Shown one piece after another: positions 34,049 through 42,372 of a stretch of DNA of 64,000 nt. The position numbers were made by a program, and so were the translations under genes. This stretch comes from Streptomyces sp. NBC_01255. GTDB lineage: Bacteria > Actinomycetota > Actinomycetes > Streptomycetales > Streptomycetaceae. The notes beneath the pieces are model-generated. The model did no database searches. It was not told the DNA's origin and saw nothing but the letters and a program-made list of their open reading frames with translations. Every line of letters begins with the position of its first letter. Within the stretch, counting starts at the first letter, position 1. The DNA lies in NCBI RefSeq assembly GCF_036226445.1, contig NZ_CP108474.1, positions 4,650,001 to 4,714,000 of the forward strand, read 5' to 3'.

Positions 34049-34933
34049 GTGTTCGTCATCGCCATTCTGTTGCTCATCGCCGCAGTGGTGCTCTTCTTCG
34101 TCGCCCGCTCGCAGGACTCGAAGGGGCTGAAGCTCGGCGCCGTCGGCGCGGTCGTCGCCGGCCTCTTCTCGCTCGTCGTCAGCATGACGTACGTGATCAG
34201 CGCGTACGAGGTCGGTGTGCCGGTCGCCTTCGGCAAGGTGGGCTCGCCCATGACCTCGGGCATGCACGTGAAGTCGCCGTTCACCGACGTCACGACGTTC
34301 TCCACCCGCCCCGTCGACCTCAACCTCTCCGACAAGGACGTGGTCGAGGTCCGCTCCTCGCAGGGTGGCGTGATGTACGCCGAGGTGACGGTGAAGTGGG
34401 CTGTCGTCCCGTCCAAGTCCGTCGAGCTGTACAAGCTCGCGGGCAGCGAGGACGCCATCCAGCAGCGGCTCGTCTACCCGGACAGCCGGGAGATCGTCCG
34501 GAACGTCTTCGCCCGCTACACCAGCGAGCAGGGGTACGCCTCCGACCGCGAGAAGATCAATGCCGAGATCGGCACCCTGATCAAGGAGCGTCTCGTCCCG
34601 CGCGGCATCGACGTGACCACGGTCAACCTGCGCAACGTGAAGCCCTCCGACTCGCTCCAGGGCCAGATCGACCGCAAGATCCAGCAGCAGCAGGCGACCG
34701 AGCGCGCCCTTGAGGCCGCCCGTACCGCCCAGGCCGAGTCCGACCGGCGCCGGATCGAGGCGGAGGGCATCGCCCGCGCCAACAAGATCCTCAACGACTC
34801 GCTGACGGACAAGGTCCTCATGAACCAGTGCATCGACGCGTTCAAGGAGGCGGCGGCGAAGAACCCGATCTACACCGTGCCCTGCGCGAACGGCGGCTCC
34901 GCCCCGGTGATCGTGGACGGCTCGAAGCGCTGA
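34049..34933 (+). CDS. SPFH/band-7 (prohibitin-like) membrane protein
   Basis: 294 residues from a GTG with GGGGGGA eight bases before. Two N-terminal membrane segments ('VIAILLLIAAVVLFFVA', 'LGAVGAVVAGLFSLVVSM') precede the SPFH domain ('EVGVPVAFGKVGSPMTSGM', 'SPFTDVTTFSTRPVDLNL') and a charged coiled coil ('QQQQATERALEAARTAQAES'), the layout of prohibitins that form large membrane rings and help organise proteases. Nothing in the neighbouring genes suggests a partner. It is not part of the mycobacterial gene order here, so it was inserted in the lineage. Ends at a bidirectional terminator. Confidence 0.92.
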   Translation: MFVIAILLLIAAVVLFFVARSQDSKGLKLGAVGAVVAGLFSLVVSMTYVISAYEVGVPVAFGKVGSPMTSGMHVKSPFTDVTTFSTRPVDLNLSDKDVVEVRSSQGGVMYAEVTVKWAVVPSKSVELYKLAGSEDAIQQRLVYPDSREIVRNVFARYTSEQGYASDREKINAEIGTLIKERLVPRGIDVTTVNLRNVKPSDSLQGQIDRKIQQQQATERALEAARTAQAESDRRRIEAEGIARANKILNDSLTDKVLMNQCIDAFKEAAAKNPIYTVPCANGGSAPVIVDGSKR

Positions 34934-34973
34934 CCCCGCCCGTACCCGTACACGTACCCGTACACGTACACGG

Positions 34974-35010
34974 AAAGGCCGCCCCGGTCCGACGACCGGG
35001 GCGGCCTTTT
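34974..35010. terminator. Bidirectional terminator between SPFH and crp genes
   Basis: 16-bp perfect arms (AAAGGCCGCCCCGGTC and complement) with a CGAC loop, then TTTT on the + strand. A run of CGTACC/CGTACA repeats lies just before it. Confidence 0.92.
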
Positions 35011-35030
35011 CCGTACGCGTACGGAGGTGC

Positions 35031-35705
35031 TTACCGCGAGCGCTTCGCGAGGCGCTCCACGTCCAGCAGGATCACGGCGCGGGCCTCCAGGCGCAGCCAG
35101 CCGCGCTGGGCGAAGTCGGCGAGCGCCTTGTTGACCGTCTCGCGGGAGGCGCCGACCAGCTGGGCCAGCTCCTCCTGGGTGAGGTCGTGGACGACGTGGA
35201 TGCCCTCCTCCGACTGCACGCCGAAGCGGCGCGACAGGTCGAGGAGCGCGCGGGCGACACGGCCCGGCACGTCGGAGAAGACCAGGTCGGACATCTGGTC
35301 GTTGGTCTTGCGCAGCCGGCGGGCGACCGCGCGGAGCAGCGCGGTGGCCACCTCGGGGCGGGCGTTCAGCCAGGGCTGGAGGTCGCCGTGGCCGAGGCCG
35401 AGCAGCTTGACCTCGGTCAGCGCCGTCGCGGTCGCGGTGCGCGGGCCCGGGTCGAAGAGGGACAGCTCACCGATGAGCTCGCCGGGGCCGAGGACCGCCA
35501 GCATGTTCTCGCGGCCGTCGGGGGAGGTGCGGTGCAGCTTCACCTTGCCCTCGGTGACCACGTACAGGCGGTCACCGGGGTCGCCTTCGTGGAACAGCGC
35601 GTCGCCACGGGCGAGCGTCGCCTCACTCATCGAGGCGCGCAGCTCGGCGGCCTGCTCGTCATCGAGCGCCGCGAAGAGCGGGGCGCGCCGCAGAACGTCG
35701 TCCAC
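35031..35705 (-). CDS. crp: Crp/Fnr family regulator (cAMP receptor protein)
   Basis: 224 residues from a GTG at 35705 preceded by GGAGAGAA; an earlier start at 35765 lacks a site. The cNMP-binding domain (15-115) has 'EGDPGDRLYVVTEGKVKLHR' and 'GPGELIGELSLFDPGPRTAT', including the Glu and Arg that bind cAMP. The helix-turn-helix is 'TQEELAQLVGASRETVNKAL'. The length and sequence match Streptomyces Crp, a global regulator of germination, growth and antibiotic production. A Crp-like site lies 66 bp upstream. Divergent from nth, as in mycobacteria. Confidence 0.96.
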   Translation of the reverse strand: MDDVLRRAPLFAALDDEQAAELRASMSEATLARGDALFHEGDPGDRLYVVTEGKVKLHRTSPDGRENMLAVLGPGELIGELSLFDPGPRTATATALTEVKLLGLGHGDLQPWLNARPEVATALLRAVARRLRKTNDQMSDLVFSDVPGRVARALLDLSRRFGVQSEEGIHVVHDLTQEELAQLVGASRETVNKALADFAQRGWLRLEARAVILLDVERLAKRSR

Positions 35706-35770
35706 GAGTTCTCTCCATACTGTCGACCTGCTCAAAGGACCTGGGTCCCATGATGCCGGACGCACAAAAC

Positions 35771-35786
35771 AGTGCGATCAATCACA
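35771..35786. promoter_or_regulatory. Crp-box-like site between crp and nth
   Basis: AGTGCGATCAATCACA matches TGTGA-N6-TCACA with two changes in the left half. It lies 66 bp before the crp start and about 105 bp before the nth start, so Crp could control itself and nth. Seen by eye; binding is inferred. Confidence 0.45.
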
Positions 35787-35891
35787 ACAAGTTTGACGCA
35801 CTTGGCTACCCGTGCGTACGGCAGGGGCCCGATTGGGGTGCGATCGGCCGTGCCCGGGGCGGATGTCGGTGGTGGCCCCTAGGCTGGCCGG

Positions 35892-36827
35892 GTGTCCAAC
35901 TCGCCGGTGAGAGCGCAGGCCAAGGGGGCTGAAAGAGTGTCGGCCGAAGGTAATTCCGCCGTGGGCGAACACGGCGTGTCGAAACGGGTGAAAGCCTCAA
36001 ATCGGAAGGTTGTGGCCGCTCCGAAGAGCCCGAAGAGTCCGAAGGGGGCGTCCGCCAAGCCCGAGTCGCGACTCGCGATGGTCCGGCGGGCACGGAAGAT
36101 CAACCGCGAGCTGGCCGAGGTCTTCCCGTACGCCCATCCGGAGCTCGACTTCCGGAACCCCTTCGAGCTCCTCGTCGCCACGGTCCTCTCCGCGCAGACC
36201 ACCGACCTGCGGGTCAACCAGACCACCCCCGCGCTCTTCGCGAAGTACCCCACGCCCGAGGACCTCGCCGCCGCCGTGCCGGAGGAGGTCGAGGAGCTGA
36301 TCCGCCCGACCGGCTTCTTCCGGGCCAAGACCAAGTCGATCATGGGTCTGGCCGCCGCCCTCAGGGACGACTTCGGCGGAGAGGTCCCCGGCCGCCTGGA
36401 GGACCTCGTGAAGCTCCCCGGCGTCGGCCGCAAGACCGCCTTCGTCGTCCTCGGCAACGCTTTCGGGGTCCCCGGCATCACCGTCGACACCCACTTCATG
36501 CGCCTCGTCCGGCGCTGGAAGTGGACCGAGCAGGAGGACCCGGTCAAGATCGAGGCGGAGATCGCCGAGATCTTCCCGAAGAGCGAGTGGACCATGCTCT
36601 CGCACCGGGTGATCTTCCACGGTCGCCGGATCTGCCACGCCCGCAAGCCCGCGTGCGGCGCCTGCCCGATCGCCCCCCTCTGCCCCTCGTACGGCGAGGG
36701 CGAGACGGACCCGGAGAAGGCCAGGAAGCTGCTCAAGTACGAGATGGGCGGCTTCCCCGGCCAGCGGCTCGACCCGCCGCCCGGCTACCCGGGCCGCCCC
36801 GCGCCGCCGCTGGGCGCGAGCGGCTGA
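35892..36827 (+). CDS. nth: Endonuclease III
   Basis: DNA glycosylase/AP-lyase for oxidised pyrimidines. 311 residues from the GTG at 35892 (possibly leaderless, with TAGGCT six bases upstream); a GTG at 35937 with AAGGGGG eight bases away is an equally good choice. The first 60 residues are a Lys/Ser/Ala-rich extension. Then come the helix-hairpin-helix '[18 protein letters not shown]' with catalytic Lys, '[14 protein letters not shown]' with catalytic Asp, and the [4Fe-4S] ligands in '[17 protein letters not shown]' (C-x6-C-x2-C-x5-C). Positional match to mycobacterial nth. Confidence 0.95.
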   Translation: MSNSPVRAQAKGAERVSAEGNSAVGEHGVSKRVKASNRKVVAAPKSPKSPKGASAKPESRLAMVRRARKINRELAEVFPYAHPELDFRNPFELLVATVLSAQTTDLRVNQTTPALFAKYPTPEDLAAAVPEEVEELIRPTGFFRAKTKSIMGLAAALRDDFGGEVPGRLEDLVKLPGVGRKTAFVVLGNAFGVPGITVDTHFMRLVRRWKWTEQEDPVKIEAEIAEIFPKSEWTMLSHRVIFHGRRICHARKPACGACPIAPLCPSYGEGETDPEKARKLLKYEMGGFPGQRLDPPPGYPGRPAPPLGASG

Positions 36828-36916
36828 GACCACAGCCGATCGGCCGCTCGGCCGCTCAGCCGCTCAACAGGGGAACGAACCCGTCCATCGATCGCGTTGT
36901 GAAACACGGGGTGCCT

Positions 36917-37651
36917 ATGACGCGCACTGACGAAGACATCCACGACGAGCACGTCCACAACGGAGGGGGTCACCGCCCCGGGACCGGTGGCCTGCTCGAC
37001 AGGGACGGGCTGCCGGGCTGGCTCGGCCCCGTCGACCGGGCCGCCCGCACGGTCGCGCCCGAGCAGCTGAGCCGCTTCCTGCCGCCCGCGAGCGGCGCCG
37101 GCCGTCAGTCCGCCGTCCTCGTCCTCTTCGGCGAGGCCGAGCGCGGCCCCGAGCTGCTCCTCATGGAGCGCGCCGGCAGCCTCCGCTCGCACGCCGGCCA
37201 GCCCTCCTTCCCCGGCGGCGCCCTCGACCCCGAGGACGGCGACCCGGCGGACGGCGGGCTGCTGCGCGCGGCCCTCCGGGAGGCCCAGGAGGAGACCGGG
37301 CTCGACCCGGCGGGCGTCCAGATCTTCGGCGTGCTCCCGCAGCTCTACATCCCGGTCAGCGGCTTCGTCGTCACCCCCGTCCTCGGCTGGTGGCGCGTCC
37401 CCAGCCCGGTCGGGGTCGTCGACCCCGGCGAGACCGCCCGCGTCTTCACCGTGCCCGTGGCGGATCTCACGGATCCCGCGAACCGCGCGACGACCGTCCA
37501 CCCGAGCGGCCACCAGGGCCCGGCGTTCCTGGTCGAGTCCGCTCTGGTCTGGGGTTTTACGGCCGGAGTGATCGACCGGCTACTGCACTACGCAGGCTGG
37601 GAGCGCCCCTGGGACCGGGCCAAGCAGGTCCCGCTCGACTGGCGCTCATGA
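36917..37651 (+). CDS. NUDIX hydrolase, CoA-pyrophosphatase-like
   Basis: 244 residues from the ATG at 36917. The CoA-type motif 'MERAGSLRSHAGQPSFPGGA' lies before the NUDIX helix 'ALREAQEETGLDPAGVQ', the arrangement seen in CoA and NADH pyrophosphatases. The product would be removal of damaged or excess CoA. The preceding 89 bp contain four copies of CGGCCGCT-like words. It sits between nth and the MarP protease gene, as Rv3672c does in M. tuberculosis, but the thioredoxin-like gene found there is missing. Substrate by family only. Confidence 0.9.
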   Translation: MTRTDEDIHDEHVHNGGGHRPGTGGLLDRDGLPGWLGPVDRAARTVAPEQLSRFLPPASGAGRQSAVLVLFGEAERGPELLLMERAGSLRSHAGQPSFPGGALDPEDGDPADGGLLRAALREAQEETGLDPAGVQIFGVLPQLYIPVSGFVVTPVLGWWRVPSPVGVVDPGETARVFTVPVADLTDPANRATTVHPSGHQGPAFLVESALVWGFTAGVIDRLLHYAGWERPWDRAKQVPLDWRS

Positions 37652-37697
37652 CAGGCTGACCCCGGGCGACCGAAACGAATTTGCGAGGCTATCGACG

Positions 37698-38897
37698 GTG
37701 AACGTGCTGGACATCTTGTTGCTGCTCGCCGCCGTGTGGTTCGCCGTCATCGGATATCGCCAGGGATTCGTGGTCGGCATCCTGTCGGTGGTCGGGTTCC
37801 TCGGCGGCGGTCTCGTCGCGGTTCTGCTGCTCCCGATCCTCTGGGACCAGCTGACGGACAACAGCGAGGTCTCGACCACGGCGACGGTCGTCTTCGTGAT
37901 GGTGGTCATCGTCTGCGCCTCGGTCGGCCAGGCGTTCACCACCCACCTCGGCAACAAGCTGCGCCGGCACATCACCTGGTCACCGGTGCGCGCCCTGGAC
38001 GCCACCGGCGGCGCGCTGGTCAACGTCGTCGCGATGCTGCTCGTGGCCTGGCTGATCGGCTCGGCCCTGGCCCGGACCTCGCTGCCCACCGTGGGCAAGG
38101 AGGTGCGCAACTCCAAGGTCCTGCTCGGCGTGGAACAGGTGATGCCGGATCAGGCGTCCGGCTGGTTCGACGACTTCAGCAAAACCCTGGCCCGCAGCGG
38201 CTTCCCCCCGGTCTTCAGCCCCTTCGCCAACGAGCCGATCACCCCGGTCACACCGCCCGACCCGGCGCTCGCCGACAGCCCGGTCGCCGCCCGCGCCCAG
38301 CGCTCCATCGTGAAGGTCGTCGGCACGGCGCAGAGCTGCGGCAAGGTCTTCGAGGGCACCGGCTTCGTCTTCTCCGACCGCCGGGTCATGACCAATGCCC
38401 ATGTCGTCGGCGGGGTCGACGAGCCGACCGTCCAGATAGGCGGCGAGGGCAAGCTCTACGACGCCAAGGTCGTCCTCTACGACTGGCAGCGCGACATCGC
38501 CGTCCTGGACGTGCCGGACCTCAAGGCGGAGCCGCTGAAGTTCACCGAGGAGGACGCCCGCAGCGGCGACGGCGCGATCGTCGCCGGCTTCCCGGAGAAC
38601 GGCTCGTACGACGTGCGATCGGCGCGCGTGCGGGGCCGTATCAGCGCCAAGGGCCCCGACATCTACCAGCGGGACGAGGTGCGCAGGGACGTGTACTCGC
38701 TGTACGCGACGGTGCGCCAGGGCAACTCCGGCGGCCCGCTCCTCACCGAGGACGGCGAGGTGTACGGCGTGATCTTCGCCCGCTCCCTCGACGACGTGAA
38801 CACGGGCTACGCCCTGACGGTCGACGAGATCCGCGAGGACATCGAGCGCGGCCTGACCGCCGGCCAGCAGGTCGACACCCAGGGCTGCGCGCTGTAG
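37698..38897 (+). CDS. MarP-type membrane serine protease
   Basis: 399 residues from a GTG at 37698. Four membrane segments of the CvpA type fill the first 140 residues ('VLDILLLLAAVWFAVIG' onward), followed by a linker and a trypsin-like domain outside the cell: His in 'MTNAHVVGG', Asp in 'WQRDIAVLDV', Ser in 'VRQGNSGGPL'. Two cysteines ('AQSCGKVF' and C-terminal 'TQGCAL') could form the regulatory disulphide known for mycobacterial MarP, which is needed to resist acid. It follows the NUDIX gene by 46 bp on the same strand, and matches Rv3671c in position. Confidence 0.94.
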   Translation: MNVLDILLLLAAVWFAVIGYRQGFVVGILSVVGFLGGGLVAVLLLPILWDQLTDNSEVSTTATVVFVMVVIVCASVGQAFTTHLGNKLRRHITWSPVRALDATGGALVNVVAMLLVAWLIGSALARTSLPTVGKEVRNSKVLLGVEQVMPDQASGWFDDFSKTLARSGFPPVFSPFANEPITPVTPPDPALADSPVAARAQRSIVKVVGTAQSCGKVFEGTGFVFSDRRVMTNAHVVGGVDEPTVQIGGEGKLYDAKVVLYDWQRDIAVLDVPDLKAEPLKFTEEDARSGDGAIVAGFPENGSYDVRSARVRGRISAKGPDIYQRDEVRRDVYSLYATVRQGNSGGPLLTEDGEVYGVIFARSLDDVNTGYALTVDEIREDIERGLTAGQQVDTQGCAL

Positions 38898-39236
38898 CCC
38901 GACCCCCTACGGGGTGTCGCGTGGATGCCGGAGCCGGGCCGAGACCCAGCGGGCCCGGCGTCGCAGGATGCGCGAGATCCCTACCCCTTGCACGGCGTGC
39001 GCGCGGCCCTGGTCCGGCGGGCCACCCCTCTCTCGGGAGCCCGGCCCAGCGGCCGAGCGGCGGTTGCGTGCTGTGTCACCGTAGTCGTGCGTCCAGCCCA
39101 TACCTCGACGTCTGCCCGTGCCCCAAGGTCGGTAACCGCCCGGGGGCCCGCCAATTGGAGTATGCGCCGGGCACATGGCCGTTCGACGGATGTCTGTGCG
39201 TCAGAAGAAGGGGCCGGCGCGGGTGCAGACGGAGCG
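38898..39236. other. Gap between convergent marP-like and epoxide-hydrolase genes
   Basis: 339 bp. Just after the MarP stop an imperfect hairpin (CCCCTACGGGG core with flanking pairing) at 38900-38922 is a likely terminator. A minus-strand frame from 39176 to 38907 encodes an Arg-rich 89-residue peptide, but it has no ribosome binding site and is not recognisable. No other gene is seen. Confidence 0.45.
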
Positions 39237-40172
39237 TCAGCGATCGGGCTCGGGGTCCTTCAGCCAGTTGACGAGCTCCGTCGAGAAGGCCACCGGGTCC
39301 TCCTCGTGCGGGAAGTGACCGAGGCCGTCGAAGAGCCGCCAGCGGTACGGCGCCTCCACGTACTCGCCCGAGCCGGCCGCGCTGCGGGTCCGCATCACCG
39401 GGTCCAGCGAGCCGTGCAGGTGCAGCGTCGGCACCCGTACGGGCCGCTTCATGCGCCGGTTGAACTGGATGCCGTCGGGGCGGGCCAGGGACCGCACCAT
39501 CCAGCGGTACGGCTCGATCGAGCAGTGCGCCGTCGACGGGACCAGCATCGCCCGCCGGTAGACCTCTACGGCCTCCTCGTCGGCGGGGCGCGGCCCCGAC
39601 CACTCCTGGATCAGCTCCCCGACGAGCGCCGCGTCGTCCGCGACGAGCCGGCGCTCCGGCAGCCACGGCCGCTGGAAGCCCCAGATGTGCGAGCCGGCCC
39701 GCGACTGGGAGAAGTCGGCGAGCATCGCCGAGCGCCAGCGGCGCGGGTGCGGCATCGAGGAGACGGCCAGACGGCGCACCAGCTTGGGCCGCATCACGGC
39801 CGCCGTCCAGGCGAGGTAGCCGCCCAGGTCGTGCCCGACGAGCGCCGCGTCCGGTTCCCCGAGGGAGCGGATCACGCCGGTGATGTCGAGAGCCAGGTTG
39901 GCGGGGTCGTAACCCCGGGGCGTGCGGTCGCTGCCGCCCACCCCGCGCAGGTCCATCGCGACGGCCCGGAATCCCGCGTCGGCGAGGGCCGGCAGCTGGT
40001 GGCGCCAGGTCCACCAGAACTGCGGGAAGCCGTGCAGGAGCAGCACCAGCGGGCCGTCACCCATCTCGGCGATGTGGAAGCGGGCACCGTTGGCGGCCAC
40101 GTCGCGATGGGTCCACGGCCCGTCGAGCCGGACGGGCCCGCCGCTGCCGTTGCTGCTGTCGGGAAGGGTCAT
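39237..40172 (-). CDS. Alpha/beta hydrolase, epoxide-hydrolase-like (EphE position)
   Basis: 311 residues from an ATG overlapping the stop of the holin-like gene. Oxyanion motif 'LLLHGFPQFWWTWRHQ' with HGxP, nucleophile Asp in 'ALVGHDLGGYLAW' (G-x-D-x-G as in epoxide hydrolases and haloalkane dehalogenases), acid in 'HLHGSLDPVMR', and base His in 'FDGLGHFPHEEDP'. Tyrosines in the cap ('IEPYRWMVRS') are candidates for ring-opening. Together these favour an epoxide hydrolase. The gene is in the position of mycobacterial ephE (Rv3670) beside the MarP gene, but on the opposite strand to it. Confidence 0.88.
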   Translation of the reverse strand: MTLPDSSNGSGGPVRLDGPWTHRDVAANGARFHIAEMGDGPLVLLLHGFPQFWWTWRHQLPALADAGFRAVAMDLRGVGGSDRTPRGYDPANLALDITGVIRSLGEPDAALVGHDLGGYLAWTAAVMRPKLVRRLAVSSMPHPRRWRSAMLADFSQSRAGSHIWGFQRPWLPERRLVADDAALVGELIQEWSGPRPADEEAVEVYRRAMLVPSTAHCSIEPYRWMVRSLARPDGIQFNRRMKRPVRVPTLHLHGSLDPVMRTRSAAGSGEYVEAPYRWRLFDGLGHFPHEEDPVAFSTELVNWLKDPEPDR

Positions 40173-40654
40173 ACGGACGAGCGTGCCACAGCGGGGGCCT
40201 TCTCCAGCGCCGGGCGCTGCTCCGGACGGGGGTGCGGCTTCACGTTCTGCATGATCGCGGCCGTCTGCTTGGCGGAGGCGATGGACTTCTCCGGCGGCTT
40301 GACCTTCTTGAACTTGGCGTACGCCAGGAGGCCGAGGAGTCCCGCGATCAGCACGTTCGCCGCGAAGGAGAGCAGGAAGCACCAGACGAGGTTCCAGCCC
40401 CCGTTGCCGTTGTGCCCGCCGGTCCAGGTGTTGATGGCGTACGCGAGCGCGAAGCTCAGCATCGGCAGCGAGAACAGCAGCACGACGCCGGCGGCGATGC
40501 CCGCGACGCTGCCGATCGCGCCGCGCTTGACGTCCTGCTTGACCTCGGCCTTGGCCAGGGCGATCTCGTCGTGCACCAGCGCGGACATCTCGGCGGTCGC
40601 CGAGGCGACCAGCTGGCCGAGGCTGCGCTCGGTGCCGTCGAACGGGTCGCTCAT
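40169..40654 (-). CDS. Holin-X-like small membrane protein (phage holin superfamily III)
   Basis: 161 residues. The N-terminal 'RSLGQLVASATAEMSALVHD' amphipathic part with 'EIALAKAEVKQDVKRGAIGS' is the signature of actinobacterial Holin-X proteins; two membrane spans follow at 53-76 and 90-116 and a Lys/Pro-rich tail. Despite the name it is not part of a phage: there is no lysin or phage gene nearby, and the same gene is next to ephE in mycobacteria (Rv3669). Translationally coupled with the hydrolase gene downstream. Function not known. Confidence 0.87.
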   Translation of the reverse strand: MSDPFDGTERSLGQLVASATAEMSALVHDEIALAKAEVKQDVKRGAIGSVAGIAAGVVLLFSLPMLSFALAYAINTWTGGHNGNGGWNLVWCFLLSFAANVLIAGLLGLLAYAKFKKVKPPEKSIASAKQTAAIMQNVKPHPRPEQRPALEKAPAVARSSV

Positions 40655-40729
40655 CGCTGCTCCCTCTTCTTTTCTGCGGTCAGAGGTTCTCTTCTACGGT
40701 GCGAGTCCTCTTCTACGGTCCGAGTCAGA

Positions 40730-42133
40730 TCATGCCGGACGGTCGGCCTCGTCGCGCGATGCCCCCGCCGCTTGGGCGCGCTCGCGGTGTTCGGCGGCCT
40801 TCCGCTCGTAGATCTCCGCCATGCGCAGGTGGTACGCCGGGTTGTCCTGCTCGTAGATGTCGGGGATGCCGTCGTGGTCGTCGTCGCGCTCCTCGTCGGC
40901 GATGAGCGCCTGGTACTTGCGGACCCGGAGCTTCAGCAGGACGGAGGCGAGGACGGCCGCGATGAGGGAGCCGATGAGGACGGCGGCCTTCACCTCGTCG
41001 GTGAGGACGGCGTCGCCGGCGAAGGCGAGTTCGCCGATGAGCAGCGAGACGGTGAAGCCGATGCCGGCGAGGGAGGCGACGGCGAAGACGTCCGGCCAGG
41101 TCAGGTCGGGGTTGAGTTCGGCCTTGGTGAAGCGGGCGGCGAGCCAGGTGCCGCCGAAGATGCCGACGGCCTTGCCGACGACGAGACCGAGGACGACGCC
41201 GAGGGTGACCGGCTGGGTGAAGACGTCGCCGATCGCGCCGCCGGAGACGCTGACACCGGCGGAGAAGAGCGCGAACAGCGGTACGGCGAGGCCGGCGGAG
41301 AGCGGGCGTACGAGGTGCTCGATGTGCTCGCCGGGGGAGTGCTTCTCACCCTCGCGGGTGGTGCAGCGCAGCATCAGGCCCATGGCGACACCGGCGATGG
41401 TGGCGTGGACGCCGCTGTTGTACATCAGGGTCCAGATGACGAGGGCCAGCGGGACGTACACGTACCAGCCGCGGATGTTCTTGCGGAGCAGGACCCAGAA
41501 GAGGACGAGTCCGGCGAAGGCGCCGCCGAGCGCGGCGAAGTTCAGGTCGTTGGTGAAGAAGACCGCGATGATCAGGATCGCGAAGAGGTCGTCGACGACG
41601 GCGAGGGTGAGCAGGAAGGCGCGGAGCGCGGACGGCAGCGAGGTGCCGATGACGGCGAGGACGGCGAGCGCGAAGGCGATGTCGGTCGCGGTGGGCACGG
41701 CCCAGCCGTCCATCGAGCCGTTGCCCAGGGCGTTGACCAGGGCGTAGACGAGGGCGGGCGCGGCCATGCCGCAGATCGCGGCGATGACGGGGAGTGCGGC
41801 GGCCTTGGGGTCGCGCAGCTCGCCCGCGACGAGCTCGCGCTTGAGCTCGATGCCGGCGACGAAGAAGAAGATCGCGAGGAGGCCGTCGGCGGCCCAGTGC
41901 TGGATCGACAGGTCGAGGCCGAGGGCGGCGGGGCCTATGTGGAAGTTCTGTACGGACTTGTAGCTCTCGGCCGCCGGGGTGTTGGCCCAGATGAGGGCGG
42001 CGACGGCGGCGAGGAGGAGCAGCACGCCGCCCACGGTCTCGGTGCGCAGGGCGTCGGTGAGGTACCGCCGCTCGGGCAGGGAGAGCCGGCCGAGGAACTT
42101 GCGGTCGGTCGGTGTGGGCGTGGGTGCGGACAC
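40730..42133 (-). CDS. nhaA: Na+/H+ antiporter NhaA
   Basis: Exchanges sodium for protons across the membrane to control pH and salt. 467 residues from a GTG with GGAGG eight bases before. About twelve membrane segments, with 'FFFVAGIELKRELVAGELRD', 'VPTATDIAFALAVLAVIG' and the ion-binding Asp pair in 'AVVDDLFAILIIAVFF', then 'NSGVHATIAGVAMGLML' and 'SLLIGELAFAG'. A charged C-terminal tail of 60 residues ('ADEERDDDHDGIPDIYEQDN') with a calcium-loop-like Asp pattern is an addition to the E. coli type. It lies between the holin-like and acs genes, an insertion relative to mycobacteria. Confidence 0.95.
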   Translation of the reverse strand: MSAPTPTPTDRKFLGRLSLPERRYLTDALRTETVGGVLLLLAAVAALIWANTPAAESYKSVQNFHIGPAALGLDLSIQHWAADGLLAIFFFVAGIELKRELVAGELRDPKAAALPVIAAICGMAAPALVYALVNALGNGSMDGWAVPTATDIAFALAVLAVIGTSLPSALRAFLLTLAVVDDLFAILIIAVFFTNDLNFAALGGAFAGLVLFWVLLRKNIRGWYVYVPLALVIWTLMYNSGVHATIAGVAMGLMLRCTTREGEKHSPGEHIEHLVRPLSAGLAVPLFALFSAGVSVSGGAIGDVFTQPVTLGVVLGLVVGKAVGIFGGTWLAARFTKAELNPDLTWPDVFAVASLAGIGFTVSLLIGELAFAGDAVLTDEVKAAVLIGSLIAAVLASVLLKLRVRKYQALIADEERDDDHDGIPDIYEQDNPAYHLRMAEIYERKAAEHRERAQAAGASRDEADRPA

Positions 42134-42313
42134 GTGGGAAACCTCCGTCGGGCGGGCAGGGCGAAGCACATGCCGACCAGACTTCCCGGCGCACCTAGGT
42201 ATTTCTGTCGCGTTCCTGACGCGATCCTTACCTTACCTAACGAGCGAGGGTTGTGTCCGGCGGGATTCACTTTATGGATATCCGCGGCTTTCGTCCCCTC
42301 GGAGTCCGACATG

Positions 42314-42352
42314 CGAAAAGCCCGCCCCGAACGGATCGGGGCGGGCTTTTCG
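42314..42352. terminator. Strong terminator downstream of acs
   Basis: Perfect 17-bp arms (CGAAAAGCCCGCCCCGA and complement) with an ACGGA loop, 21 bp past the acs stop, with CTTTTC in both orientations, so it works either way. It isolates nhaA from acs. Confidence 0.93.
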
Positions 42353-42372
42353 TGGCGTACGACTGCTTCGGC

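Noticed and set aside
38907..39176. 89-codon minus-strand frame between marP and the epoxide-hydrolase gene
   Set aside because: No ribosome binding site, no recognisable family, Arg/Gly-rich; described only as part of the gap.
40169..40654. Phage or prophage remnant suggested by the holin-like protein
   Set aside because: No other phage gene is present and the gene belongs to a conserved actinobacterial block.
42226..42242. Iron-box-like word (TTAGGTAAGGTAAGG on the minus strand) upstream of nhaA
   Set aside because: Only one half of the DmdR/IdeR palindrome is present and nhaA is not an iron gene; most likely chance.
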